From assembly GCA_964423925.1 (NCBI GenBank), contig CAYRGQ010000011.1:7049-71048 (forward strand): a stretch of DNA of 64,000 bases. The letters are read 5' to 3'. The translations under genes were made by a program, and so were the position numbers. Origin of the DNA: CAYRGQ01 sp964423925. GTDB lineage: Bacteria; Bacteroidota; Bacteroidia; Sphingobacteriales; Sphingobacteriaceae. Shown one piece after another: positions 41,919 to 50,670 of this stretch (its first letter is position 1; each line of letters opens with the position of its first letter). The notes under the pieces were generated by a model. That model had not been told where the DNA came from. It ran no database searches and saw nothing but the letters and a program-made list of their open reading frames with translations.

Positions 41919-42887
41919 ATGGCGAAAACGAAATATTATTACAATTCCCGCACGTTAAAATACGAAAAAGTCAAGAGGAGCACGAAGAAGATTGCGCTGC
42001 GCGTTGTAGGCTTTGTCACCAGCTCCTTTGCTTTCGCTATTTTCTTACTCTACATCGGCTTCACGTTCATTGATTCGCCCAACGAGAAACAACTGAAGCG
42101 GGAAATCAACCAAATGGCGTTGCACTACGACATCATGCAAGACCGCATGGCGCAGATCGAGGCGGCGCTCGGCAACATGCAGGATCGCGACGATAATATC
42201 TATCGTGTTATTTTCGAGGCTGAGCCGATCAGCGGCGATATCCGTAAGGCGGGATTTGGCGGGGTCAATCGCTATCGCGACCTAGAGGACTACGCCCACG
42301 CCGATCTGATGATCGAGTCGGCTAAAAAGCTGGATTATATCTCACGCGCGGTCTATGTGCAGTCGAAGTCGTACGACGAACTCACCGAAATGGCAATGTC
42401 TAAAGCAGAAATGATGGCCAGTATACCGGCTATCCAGCCGGTCGACAATCGTAAGATTCGCGGTGCTATTTCCGGATTTGGCGTACGCATTCACCCAGTC
42501 CACAAAATTCGTAAAATGCACTCTGGCATCGACTTCACAGCGCCTATCGGCACGCCGGTGTATGCTACGGGCAACGGCCGGGTCGAAGCGGCTGGTTATG
42601 ATGGCGGGTATGGCTTGCGCGTGATGATCGATCACGGATACAGCTATAAGACCCTCTACGGACACATGAGCAAGTCGACGGTGCGTGCCGGGCAACGCGT
42701 AAAGCGGGGCGACCTGATTGGCTACGTAGGCAATACAGGTACATCTACCGGCCCGCATCTCCATTACGAAGTGCATAAAAATGGTAGCCCCGTTAATCCG
42801 GTCAACTTCATATTCAGTGACCTCACCCCCACCGAATATGCGGCCATTTTGGATGCGGCGTCACAGGAGAACCAGTCGTTTGACTAG
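41919..42887 (+). CDS. M23-family metallopeptidase (inner-membrane anchored)
   Basis: 322 residues: one membrane segment (about 27-50), a coiled-coil region (about 55-95) as in murein hydrolase activators, and a complete M23 domain with HSGIDF, LYGHMS and GPHLHYEV. All zinc ligands are intact, in contrast to the M23 gene at 39101. Probably a peptidoglycan DD-endopeptidase or activator acting in the periplasm. The promoter box is 42 bp upstream; the next gene (MerR) has its own. Confidence 0.93.
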   Translation: MAKTKYYYNSRTLKYEKVKRSTKKIALRVVGFVTSSFAFAIFLLYIGFTFIDSPNEKQLKREINQMALHYDIMQDRMAQIEAALGNMQDRDDNIYRVIFEAEPISGDIRKAGFGGVNRYRDLEDYAHADLMIESAKKLDYISRAVYVQSKSYDELTEMAMSKAEMMASIPAIQPVDNRKIRGAISGFGVRIHPVHKIRKMHSGIDFTAPIGTPVYATGNGRVEAAGYDGGYGLRVMIDHGYSYKTLYGHMSKSTVRAGQRVKRGDLIGYVGNTGTSTGPHLHYEVHKNGSPVNPVNFIFSDLTPTEYAAILDAASQENQSFD

Positions 42888-42926
42888 GTCAGCCACAAGA
42901 CACACCCCAATTTGGGACTGAGCCAC

Positions 42927-42957
42927 TTGCAAATGCAGCCCGTCCCATGTATATTTG
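42927..42957 (+). promoter_or_regulatory. Promoter of the MerR-family gene
   Basis: TTG (42927-42929), 20-bp spacer, TATATTTG (42950-42957), 28 bp before the ATG at 42986. Confidence 0.62.
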
Positions 42958-42985
42958 TTGGAAGGAGAAGAAGCTTCTAATCACC

Positions 42986-43321
42986 ATGCCATATAAAGAC
43001 CGTGAAATAAACAAGCTGTACTACACCATGGGTGAAGTCACCAAAATGTTTTCTGTGAACGCGTCGCAGATCCGGTTTTACGAGAAGGAGTTCGACATCA
43101 TCCAGCCCAAGAAAAACAAAAAAGGCAATCGCCTATTCACGCCCGAAGACATCGCTAACCTTAAGATCATCTTCAGTTTGGTCAAGGAAAAAGGCTACAC
43201 GCTCCAAGGTGCACGGGAATATCTTAAGAAAAACAAGAACGAGGCGCGGGAAAACCAGCGCGTAATCGATTCGCTCCATCGGCTGAAGGATTTCCTGATC
43301 GACGTTCGGGATAACCTCTAA
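42986..43321 (+). CDS. MerR-family transcriptional regulator
   Basis: The 111-residue protein has a MerR winged helix-turn-helix: YYTMGEVTKMFSVNASQIRFYEKEF then RLFTPEDIANLKII. The C-terminal part is a short helix rather than an effector domain, and it has no cysteines, so it is unlikely to be a classical metal or redox sensor. It resembles the small Bacteroidota MerR proteins of unknown target. It converges on the phosphoesterase gene. Confidence 0.9.
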   Translation: MPYKDREINKLYYTMGEVTKMFSVNASQIRFYEKEFDIIQPKKNKKGNRLFTPEDIANLKIIFSLVKEKGYTLQGAREYLKKNKNEARENQRVIDSLHRLKDFLIDVRDNL

Positions 43322-43339
43322 CGGCAATCGGCCAGCGCG

Positions 43340-43831
43340 CTATTTCGCTAGCTCCACCACTTCCAAATTTCCTATTCGGTCACCCTCGATGTCAAATCGC
43401 ATCAAGGTTCGGACGTTGTGCCACCCTTGCTTTCCAGCTGCGCCAGGATTAAGGTGCAAGCATTGCAACTTTTGGTCAAACATGACCTTGAGGATATGGG
43501 AATGCCCCGAGATAAAGAGTTTCGGCGGGCGCAGTTGGATTTCTTTCTTGACCTGCGGACTGTAGCGGCCTGGGTATCCACCAATGTGCGTCATCCATAC
43601 ATCCACCGCCTCGCACGTAAAACGTAAGTGCTCAGGATAAGTTTGCCGGATGTCCTGCCCATCAATATTCCCGTACACGCCACGCAGCGGCTTAAACGCG
43701 GCTAACTTGTCTGCCACGCCGACATCGCCGAAATCGCCTGCATGCCAAATCTCGTGGCAGGATTCGAAATGTCGGAAAATAGCGTCGTCAAGGAATCCGT
43801 GGGTATCTGAGAGTAATCCAATTTTTATCAC
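43340..43831 (-). CDS. YfcE-family metallophosphoesterase
   Basis: The 163-residue protein has all calcineurin-like motifs of the YfcE/MJ0936 type: GLLSDTHG (Asp, His), WHAGDFGD, GNIDG, SGHSHI and the final HLNPGAAGKQGWH. Such enzymes are small metal-dependent phosphodiesterases. The start codon is GTG at 43831. It has no operon partner: it lies 43 bp after the stop-to-start gap of the TrmN6-like gene, which could be co-transcribed. Confidence 0.92.
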   Translation of the reverse strand: MIKIGLLSDTHGFLDDAIFRHFESCHEIWHAGDFGDVGVADKLAAFKPLRGVYGNIDGQDIRQTYPEHLRFTCEAVDVWMTHIGGYPGRYSPQVKKEIQLRPPKLFISGHSHILKVMFDQKLQCLHLNPGAAGKQGWHNVRTLMRFDIEGDRIGNLEVVELAK

Positions 43832-43874
43832 GTTTGTCGGTTATGGGTGTGCATCAAAATTCGAAAGTAAGGAT

Positions 43875-44582
43875 TCAAAAAGCCAAAAAGAAATCCCCCA
43901 GCAACTGTCGATAAAGCATGCTGTGCTTCCCCTGTTCGGCGTAGATGACGGCAGGCGGACGCTGTTCACACGTGCCTGCGCTCCCAAACGATACGATACG
44001 CCGAATGGGCGCTTTCTCCGCGAAGGAATGGATTGCAACGTGCCATTGGCAAGCCAGACCAAATTCGGTGTCGGCTCGATCGCGCAGCTCATCCGCCAGC
44101 AAGACCGGCAGTATCAACTGAAGGGAGCCTGCGGTCGTCAGCCAGCCCGTGGCCCGGTTAAGCAACAACGAAAAAAAGGGCCAGTCGGCGTGCCGCGCCA
44201 AGCGCTTGCGTACATCTGGGTTTTTTAGCGAATCGACAAAATACGGCGGATTCGAAACGATTAGATCATACCTGCCCGCGGGTTCGAAATCTGCCAAACC
44301 TACGCACCGGCATACCATGCGGGCGGCAAAAGGAGATCGTTCGAAGTTCTGGCGCGCAGCCTCAGCAGCTAGGGGGTCGATTTCGATTGCGTCAATCGTG
44401 GCCTGGGAAAAGCGTTGAGCAAGCATCAGCGCTATGACACCCGTCCCGGTGCCGATGTCTAGGATACGCTGGGGAGAGGACGCTTCCGCCATCGCACCCA
44501 AGAGTACACCATCGGTATTGATCTTCATCGAACAGCCGGCCTGATCGACATCAAATTGCTTGAAACGGAATATGCCTGACAT
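43875..44582 (-). CDS. tRNA1(Val) adenine-N6-methyltransferase-like (TrmN6/YfiC type)
   Basis: SAM-dependent methyltransferase with FRFKQFDVDQ at the N terminus, the SAM-binding motif DIGTGTGVIALMLAQ and catalytic SNPPYF, which is NPPY for base-amine methylation. Characterised relatives methylate A37 of tRNA1(Val). I chose the ATG at 44582 (235 residues) because a promoter-like box TACTTTTA overlaps the alternative ATG at 44591. A further upstream in-frame ATG would add eight residues. Confidence 0.83.
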   Translation of the reverse strand: MSGIFRFKQFDVDQAGCSMKINTDGVLLGAMAEASSPQRILDIGTGTGVIALMLAQRFSQATIDAIEIDPLAAEAARQNFERSPFAARMVCRCVGLADFEPAGRYDLIVSNPPYFVDSLKNPDVRKRLARHADWPFFSLLLNRATGWLTTAGSLQLILPVLLADELRDRADTEFGLACQWHVAIHSFAEKAPIRRIVSFGSAGTCEQRPPAVIYAEQGKHSMLYRQLLGDFFLAF

Positions 44583-44679
44583 TTGCGGCATAAAAGTAAC
44601 GTTCACTTGCCACATAACCTAGCACGGGTATCTCCACCGCATACTTTCAGCTTAATTTTTCTTCGTCGTGTTTTTTTCC

Positions 44680-44706
44680 TAAAATTGTATAAGCACTTAT
44701 CCAATT
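44680..44706 (+). promoter_or_regulatory. Promoter and likely MarR operator of the hut operon
   Basis: AATTGTATAAG and CTTATCCAATT (44683-44693 and 44696-44706) form a near-perfect 24-bp palindrome with a CA centre and one mismatch. It overlaps a promoter-like TAAAATTG (44680-44687, one mismatch to TAnnTTTG) and ends 8 bp before the marR start. The geometry fits autorepression by the MarR protein encoded next. Confidence 0.6.
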
Positions 44707-44714
44707 ACTAAATT

Positions 44715-45218
44715 ATGGACTTCTACCAATCGCTCGGCGGTCTCGTACTCGGTAGTCGCCTGAGGCGGGTCAGCGAATACTTCATCGCAGAGGTAAACAA
44801 AACTTACGAATACCACCGTATCGACTTTGAGGCAGGCTGGTTTCCCATGTTTCATTTGTTATCCATTCACGAGGAACTATCCATCAAAGCGATTTCCGAT
44901 ATACTATCCGTTTCACATTCGGCATCAAGCCAGTTGGTCAGCCAACTCAAAAAGAAAGGCTTGGTAGGCCTGTCGCGCAGCACAGAGGACGGTCGCAAGC
45001 AATTAGTCCGCCTGACGGACAAAGGAATCCAAGTCCTCGCCCAGGTACAACCCGTGTGGGACACCATCCGCACTACCATGACAGAACTCCTTGAGGGAAA
45101 CCATACGACTGCGACGCTCCTGCCCGCCATCACCGCGTTGGAAAACGAATTTGCAGCGCGCCCGCTATCCGAACGACTCATTAGCCAAGCACAACTAACA
45201 TCCATTCATCATGAATAA
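44715..45218 (+). CDS. MarR-family regulator, likely of histidine utilisation
   Basis: The 167-residue protein has a winged helix region (LSIKAISDILSVSHSASSQLVSQLKKKGLV, positions about 57-86, then STEDGRKQLVRLT wing) typical of MarR. It is encoded directly before hutH, overlapping it by 8 bp, in a unit with hutUIG, so control of hut genes is the likely job. In enteric and Pseudomonas hut systems the repressor is HutC of the GntR family, so this would be a different regulator type. Confidence 0.85.
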   Translation: MDFYQSLGGLVLGSRLRRVSEYFIAEVNKTYEYHRIDFEAGWFPMFHLLSIHEELSIKAISDILSVSHSASSQLVSQLKKKGLVGLSRSTEDGRKQLVRLTDKGIQVLAQVQPVWDTIRTTMTELLEGNHTTATLLPAITALENEFAARPLSERLISQAQLTSIHHE

Positions 45219-46779
45219 ACCCTTCCGATACGGTGTAGATCGATTGACGATCGATAGCACGATACGGCTTTGCCAAGGCAAATGCCGAGGCCTGTTGACG
45301 GACGAGGCGTTGGACAACGTGGCTCGGTCGGCCGGCTTCGTAGATGAAATTGTCGTGCGCAACAAGGTTGTTTACGGCATAAATACGGGTTTCGGTCCAC
45401 TCTGCGACTCGGTCATATCAGCTACCGAAACAGCGCAGCTGCAGCACAACTTGCTGATGAGCCACGCGGTGGGCGTGGGAAACCCCATTGCGCCCGAATT
45501 GGCCAAAACGATGATGATTATCAAAGTACATGCCTTGGCCCAAGGTTTTTCGGGTGTCAGGCCGACGACCGTACAGCGTATTATCACGATGGTGGACCAC
45601 GATATCATTCCAATAGTGCCGTCCCAAGGCTCCGTAGGGGCCTCCGGCGATCTAGCACCCCTCTCCCACCTGTTTCTGCCCCTAATTGGCCTCGGCGAAG
45701 TACTTTATGAAGGTCGCATACACCCGAGTGCGGAGGTCTTGTCGCGACTCGGACTAGCGCCCTTGCAACTCGCCCCCAAGGAGGGGCTGGCGCTCATCAA
45801 TGGCACCCAATTTATCGCCGCCCACGCCGTCCATGCGCTGTATCGGCTTCACAACTTGTTGGAAGCGGCGGACTTGATAGGAGCCATGTCAATTGACGGG
45901 CTGGTCGGATCGTATAAGCCGTTCGATCCTCGCCTGCATGAAATTCGTCCGTTTCCCGGCAACCAGCTCGTGGCGCACCGCCTGTGGCAGTTACTCAGCC
46001 GCTCGGAAATTGCCAATTCGCATCCCGATTGCGGAAGGGTACAAGATCCGTACTCCCTGCGCTGTATCCCCCAAGTGCATGGGGCCTCGCGCACGGCCTG
46101 GCAGCACCTGCGGGAGCTCACGGAGATCGAAATCAATGCTGTCACAGACAACCCAATTATTCTCAGTGCGACGGATACGATCAGTGGCGGCAACTTTCAC
46201 GGACAGCCCCTAGCCATGGCGCTAGACTACGCGACTACAGCGGCGGCCGAACTAGGAAATATTTCGGATCGACGCAGCTACCTCATCATCGAAGGACGAT
46301 ACGGCCTCCCTAAACTGCTAATACAGGATGCCGGGTTAAACTCCGGCTTTATGATTCCTCAATACACGACTGCGGCTTTGGTCTCCGAAAACAAAACACT
46401 TTGCTTCCCCGCCAGCGCCGACAGTATCCCCACCTCGCTCGGCCAGGAAGACCACGTGTCTATGGGATCGATCAGCGGGCGCAAGCTCAACCAGGTCCTG
46501 GATAACCTCGAAAACATCCTAGCCATCGAGCTGCTGTATGCGGCACAAGCGCTGGATTTTAGAAGGCCGTTAAAGTCGTCACCCGTGCTGGAACACTGCC
46601 ACCAACTTGTCCGAAGCGAAGTGCCGTTTGCTGACAAGGACCGGATTTTTGCCCAGGATATAAACAAACTCCGGCAACTGATTGCCGACGGCCGCTTTGT
46701 AGCGGAAGCCAGCGAAACCGCAGCCGCTTTACACGTTGAACTAAACGACCCCCGTTATGAATCTTTCAAACTTTCTTGA
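45211..46779 (+). CDS. hutH: Histidine ammonia-lyase
   Basis: HutH removes ammonia from histidine to give urocanate. The 522-residue protein has the MIO-forming Ala-Ser-Gly at 144-146 in GSVGASGDLAPLSH, the active-site Tyr in YGINTGFG, and GTQFIAAH plus DNP further on. The length is typical. Start at ATG 45211 within the end of marR; its 3' end overlaps hutU by 23 bp, which implies coupling. Confidence 0.97.
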   Translation: MNKPFRYGVDRLTIDSTIRLCQGKCRGLLTDEALDNVARSAGFVDEIVVRNKVVYGINTGFGPLCDSVISATETAQLQHNLLMSHAVGVGNPIAPELAKTMMIIKVHALAQGFSGVRPTTVQRIITMVDHDIIPIVPSQGSVGASGDLAPLSHLFLPLIGLGEVLYEGRIHPSAEVLSRLGLAPLQLAPKEGLALINGTQFIAAHAVHALYRLHNLLEAADLIGAMSIDGLVGSYKPFDPRLHEIRPFPGNQLVAHRLWQLLSRSEIANSHPDCGRVQDPYSLRCIPQVHGASRTAWQHLRELTEIEINAVTDNPIILSATDTISGGNFHGQPLAMALDYATTAAAELGNISDRRSYLIIEGRYGLPKLLIQDAGLNSGFMIPQYTTAALVSENKTLCFPASADSIPTSLGQEDHVSMGSISGRKLNQVLDNLENILAIELLYAAQALDFRRPLKSSPVLEHCHQLVRSEVPFADKDRIFAQDINKLRQLIADGRFVAEASETAAALHVELNDPRYESFKLS

Positions 46780-48427
46780 TCGATACGCCAAGCATCCGCA
46801 TTACTACGCACCTACAGGAAGCACGCTCCACGCCAAAAGCTGGCATACTGAAGCGCCTTTGCGTATGTTGCTGAACAACCTCCACGCCGAAGTCGCCGAG
46901 GACCCCGCGTCGTTGGTCGTATATGGAGGCATCGGACAAGCGGCTCGAAACCGGGAAGCCTTGGAAAAAATTATCGCCTTGTTGTTGGAACTGGATGACG
47001 ACCATTCCCTCCTTGTTCAGTCGGGAAAACCCGTCGGCATCATCCGGTCGCACCCCGAGGCGCCCCGCGTACTCATCGCCAACAGCAACATCGTACCGAA
47101 ATGGGCCACTTGGGACCATTTTAACGAGCTCCGCGCCAAAGGCCTGATGATGTACGGGCAGATGACAGCTGGAAGCTGGATCTACATCGGCAGCCAAGGA
47201 ATTTTACAAGGTACTTACGAAACGTTCGTCGCCTGCGGGCAAAAGCACTTCGGCGGCGACCTGCGCGGACGCCTAGTAGTCAGCGCCGGCCTGGGAGGCA
47301 TGGGGGGCGCGCAACCACTCGCGGCCACCATGGCAGGCGCGGTATTTGTCGGCGCCGACGTCGACGCAGCCCGCATCTGTAAGCGTATGGAAACACGCTA
47401 TATTGATAAAATGACGGATTCACCAGACGAGGCCCTGCTATGGGCGAAACAAGCAGTCGCCAACAAAGAGGCTGTCTCGATCGGTGTGATAGCGGACGCG
47501 GGAGACTTTCTCGCCAAACTCATCGACGAGGAAGTAGTCCCCGACATCCTTACCGACCAAACTTCAGCCCACGACCCCGTCAACGGGTATATTCCGAACG
47601 GACTAAGCCTTGCGGAAGCCGCCGCACTACGCGAGCGCGATCCGGAAACGTATAAAGAGCGCGCCTTGCAGAGCATGGCGCGGCATGTCGGCTACATGCT
47701 GGAGTTGCAACGCCGTGGGGCGATTACGTTTGATTATGGCAATAATCTACGTGAATTTGCCAAGGAGGGCGGGGAGTCGAACGCCTTTGACTTTCCGGGC
47801 TTTACGCCGGCTTTTATTCGACCGCTATTTTGCGAAGGAAAAGGCCCCTTCCGATGGGTGGCTCTCTCTGGCGATCCGAACGACATCTATACCACAGACG
47901 AAGCGTTGATGGCGCTTTTCCCCGAAAACAACGGGCTACAGACGTGGCTGCGTCAAGCCCGCGAAAAAATCGCGTTCCAAGGCCTCCCCGCCCGCATCTG
48001 CTGGCTGGGCATGGGCGAGCGCGAAAAAGCGGGGCTACTGTTTAACGAGCTCGTCAGGTCTGGCAAAGTGACAGCACCGATTGTTATTGGACGTGACCAC
48101 CTCGACTGCGGGTCAGTAGCATCGCCGAACCGTGAAACCGAGTCGATGAAGGACGGCTCTGACGCCGTATCTGACTGGTCCTTACTCAACCTGATGAGCA
48201 ATACCGCTGGAGGAGCTACATGGGTATCCTTCCATCATGGTGGAGGCGTAGGGATGGGCTATTCCCAACATGCAGGCGTGGTGATCGTGGCGGATGGCAC
48301 CGATCGTGCTGCCGCCTGTCTCCGGAGGGTGTTGCACAACGACCCCGCCATGGGGGTCTTTCGACACCACGACGCCGGCTACGAAACGGCTACAGCCTTT
48401 GCTGAAAAGTTTGGTTTAACGATTTAG
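46757..48427 (+). CDS. hutU: Urocanate hydratase
   Basis: HutU converts urocanate to imidazolonepropionate with tightly bound NAD. The 556-residue protein shows YGGIGQAARN, NSNIVPKWATW, the GGMGGAQPLA dinucleotide-binding region and the late RDHLDCGSVASPNRETE segment, which includes the conserved Cys. Length is normal. It follows hutH with a 23-bp overlap and precedes hutI by 39 bp. Confidence 0.97.
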   Translation: MNLSNFLDRYAKHPHYYAPTGSTLHAKSWHTEAPLRMLLNNLHAEVAEDPASLVVYGGIGQAARNREALEKIIALLLELDDDHSLLVQSGKPVGIIRSHPEAPRVLIANSNIVPKWATWDHFNELRAKGLMMYGQMTAGSWIYIGSQGILQGTYETFVACGQKHFGGDLRGRLVVSAGLGGMGGAQPLAATMAGAVFVGADVDAARICKRMETRYIDKMTDSPDEALLWAKQAVANKEAVSIGVIADAGDFLAKLIDEEVVPDILTDQTSAHDPVNGYIPNGLSLAEAAALRERDPETYKERALQSMARHVGYMLELQRRGAITFDYGNNLREFAKEGGESNAFDFPGFTPAFIRPLFCEGKGPFRWVALSGDPNDIYTTDEALMALFPENNGLQTWLRQAREKIAFQGLPARICWLGMGEREKAGLLFNELVRSGKVTAPIVIGRDHLDCGSVASPNRETESMKDGSDAVSDWSLLNLMSNTAGGATWVSFHHGGGVGMGYSQHAGVVIVADGTDRAAACLRRVLHNDPAMGVFRHHDAGYETATAFAEKFGLTI

Positions 48428-48466
48428 GGACGAACGCACAATATACTACTGCAAAAACAGATCGAC

Positions 48467-49693
48467 ATGAAGTTAATTGGCCCCTTTTCCCAACTCCTTT
48501 CCATGCGGGGTCTCCCTGCCAACGGTCCGATTGCGGATGAAAAACTGGATATCATCGTCGACGGCGGCGTTGTCGTGGACCGTGGACGCATCCAAGCAGT
48601 AGGCCCGTTCGAAGCGTTGGCCAAAACATATCCAACGGCCGAAACCGAGGAAATCGCGGGTAAGCAGACTCTGTTTCCCGGCTTTATTGATTGTCACACC
48701 CACATCTGCTATGGTGGCACTCGTGCAAGGGACTACGCCTTGCGGGTATCGGGCAAGAGCTATCTGGATATTGCCAACGCCGGGGGCGGGATTTGGGACA
48801 CGGTCCTGCAAACGCGCCACACCTCGCAACGAGAACTGGTCCAACTTACCGCCAGTCGGGCGGATCGACTCCTACGGCAAGGAATTACGACGATCGAAGT
48901 GAAAAGTGGCTACGGACTCGATACTGCCAGCGAATTGGACATGTTGCGCGCGATTGCCGAAGCCAACCACTCAACCGTGGCCGACCTCATCCCCACCTGC
49001 CTCGCTGCCCATATCGCACCCCGCGACTTCACGGATACACCTGCCGCTTATCTACAGCACCTGGTTAACACCCTACTACCAGCCATAAAACAGAATAGGT
49101 TGGCCGACCGCGTAGACATCTTCGTGGAGGACACAGCTTTCAGCACCACAGATGCCGAGACGTATATTCGGGCTGCACGCGAATTGGGGTTTTCCATTAC
49201 GGTGCATGCTGACCAATTTACCGCAGGAGGATCCGCGCTGGCTGTAAACTACGGAGCGTTATCGGCTGACCACCTAGAGGCTAGTGGCGAGAGGGAAATC
49301 AGACTGCTTGCCCAGTCCGACACCGTAGCCGTCGCACTGCCCGGCGCCTCGCTCGGCTTAGGCATGGCCTTCGCGCCCGCCCGCCGCTTGCTTGATGCCG
49401 GCGCCTGCCTAGCTATTGCTAGCGACTGGAATCCAGGCTCCGCCCCCATGGGCGAACTACTAACCCAAGCCGCGATATTGGGCGCCTACGAAAAGCTCTC
49501 GCTGGCCGAAACGTTAGCCGGATTAACCTATCGCGCAGGGCGGGCACTTGCCCTCGACGATCGTGGCTGCCTATCTGCGGGACTGCTGGCGGATATGCAA
49601 GCCTACAACACTGACGATTATCGCGATCTTTTCTACAACCAAGGCACGTTAAAACCTACGATGGTATGGAAACATGGAAACCGAACTGTTTAG
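48467..49693 (+). CDS. hutI: Imidazolonepropionase
   Basis: HutI hydrolyses imidazolonepropionate to formiminoglutamate. The 408-residue amidohydrolase has the metal motif DCHTHICYGG (His77, His79), EVKSGYGLD, a catalytic HADQF and SDWNPGSAP, all typical. It begins 39 bp after hutU and overlaps hutG by 28 bp. Confidence 0.97.
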   Translation: MKLIGPFSQLLSMRGLPANGPIADEKLDIIVDGGVVVDRGRIQAVGPFEALAKTYPTAETEEIAGKQTLFPGFIDCHTHICYGGTRARDYALRVSGKSYLDIANAGGGIWDTVLQTRHTSQRELVQLTASRADRLLRQGITTIEVKSGYGLDTASELDMLRAIAEANHSTVADLIPTCLAAHIAPRDFTDTPAAYLQHLVNTLLPAIKQNRLADRVDIFVEDTAFSTTDAETYIRAARELGFSITVHADQFTAGGSALAVNYGALSADHLEASGEREIRLLAQSDTVAVALPGASLGLGMAFAPARRLLDAGACLAIASDWNPGSAPMGELLTQAAILGAYEKLSLAETLAGLTYRAGRALALDDRGCLSAGLLADMQAYNTDDYRDLFYNQGTLKPTMVWKHGNRTV

Positions 49694-50658
49694 ACACAAC
49701 CTACTATCGCTCTCCCCTACGAGCGGAATGGCAAGGCCGGGTAGACGGAACCGAACCGGAACACCTGCGCTGGCACCAACAAATGGCCTTCGTCGACCTA
49801 TCAGTCGCGCCATTGCCGGATTTGGCGGGTACCATCGTTTTCATGGGGTTTGCCTGTGACGAGGGCGTCCGTCGCAATAAAGGGCGTGTAGGTGCGCGAA
49901 ACGGGCCTAAAGCCCTGCGAAGCGCATTGGCCAACTTACCGGCGAATCATCCCCCACTCCCGTTGGTAGACGCAGGTGACATCATTTGTTCGGACGAGAA
50001 CCTTGACGGCGCGCAAGATCAGCTGGCATGGGCCGTATCCACCATTTTGCAAGCCGGGGGCTTCCCCATACTGCTGGGTGGTGGCCATGAGATTACCTTT
50101 GGACATTACCGAGGCATAGCGCACGCCACCAAGCAACCCGTAAGTATCATCAACTTCGACGCGCACTTCGACAACCGTCCTCCACAAGACACCGGTCCTA
50201 GCTCAGGTACGGGCTTTTGGCAAATCGCGGAAACCTTCCAGCCTGCTTACCAAGATTTTGCCTACTTAGCGATTGGCATACAGACCGCCAGTAATACCCA
50301 GGCGCTTTTTGCCACAGCCGATAAGACAGGGACTCGATATATCCTGGCTGCGGATTTCCATGCCAATAGCCAAGCGCGGATCAAAACGGAGGTTGAGTCG
50401 ATACTACAACGTGGGGCTGGAATCTACCTGACGATCGATTTGGATGTTTTTGCGGCTCCGCATGCGCCTGGCGTGAGTGCACCTGCCTACAATGGCATCG
50501 CGCCTGACCATGTCTTTTTCGACTGCCTCAATCACATCTTGGATAGTGGCCAGGTGGTCGCTGTCGACCTAGCCGAACTCAACCCCGAATGGGACATCGA
50601 CAACCGAACGGCGCGCCTCGCCACCAGCATCATACACCACATTATCACGCGCCTCTAA
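49666..50658 (+). CDS. hutG: Formimidoylglutamase
   Basis: HutG hydrolyses N-formimidoylglutamate to glutamate and formamide, the last step of this branch. The 330-residue ureohydrolase has the dimetal ligands GGGHE, INFDAHFD and IDLDVFAAPHAPG. It overlaps hutI by 28 bp and closes the operon. The reading frame starts METWKPNCLD, and there is no better downstream start. No ftcD or hutF is present, so the pathway ends by HutG alone. Confidence 0.95.
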   Translation: METWKPNCLDTTYYRSPLRAEWQGRVDGTEPEHLRWHQQMAFVDLSVAPLPDLAGTIVFMGFACDEGVRRNKGRVGARNGPKALRSALANLPANHPPLPLVDAGDIICSDENLDGAQDQLAWAVSTILQAGGFPILLGGGHEITFGHYRGIAHATKQPVSIINFDAHFDNRPPQDTGPSSGTGFWQIAETFQPAYQDFAYLAIGIQTASNTQALFATADKTGTRYILAADFHANSQARIKTEVESILQRGAGIYLTIDLDVFAAPHAPGVSAPAYNGIAPDHVFFDCLNHILDSGQVVAVDLAELNPEWDIDNRTARLATSIIHHIITRL

Positions 50659-50670
50659 CCCACGTGTGCG

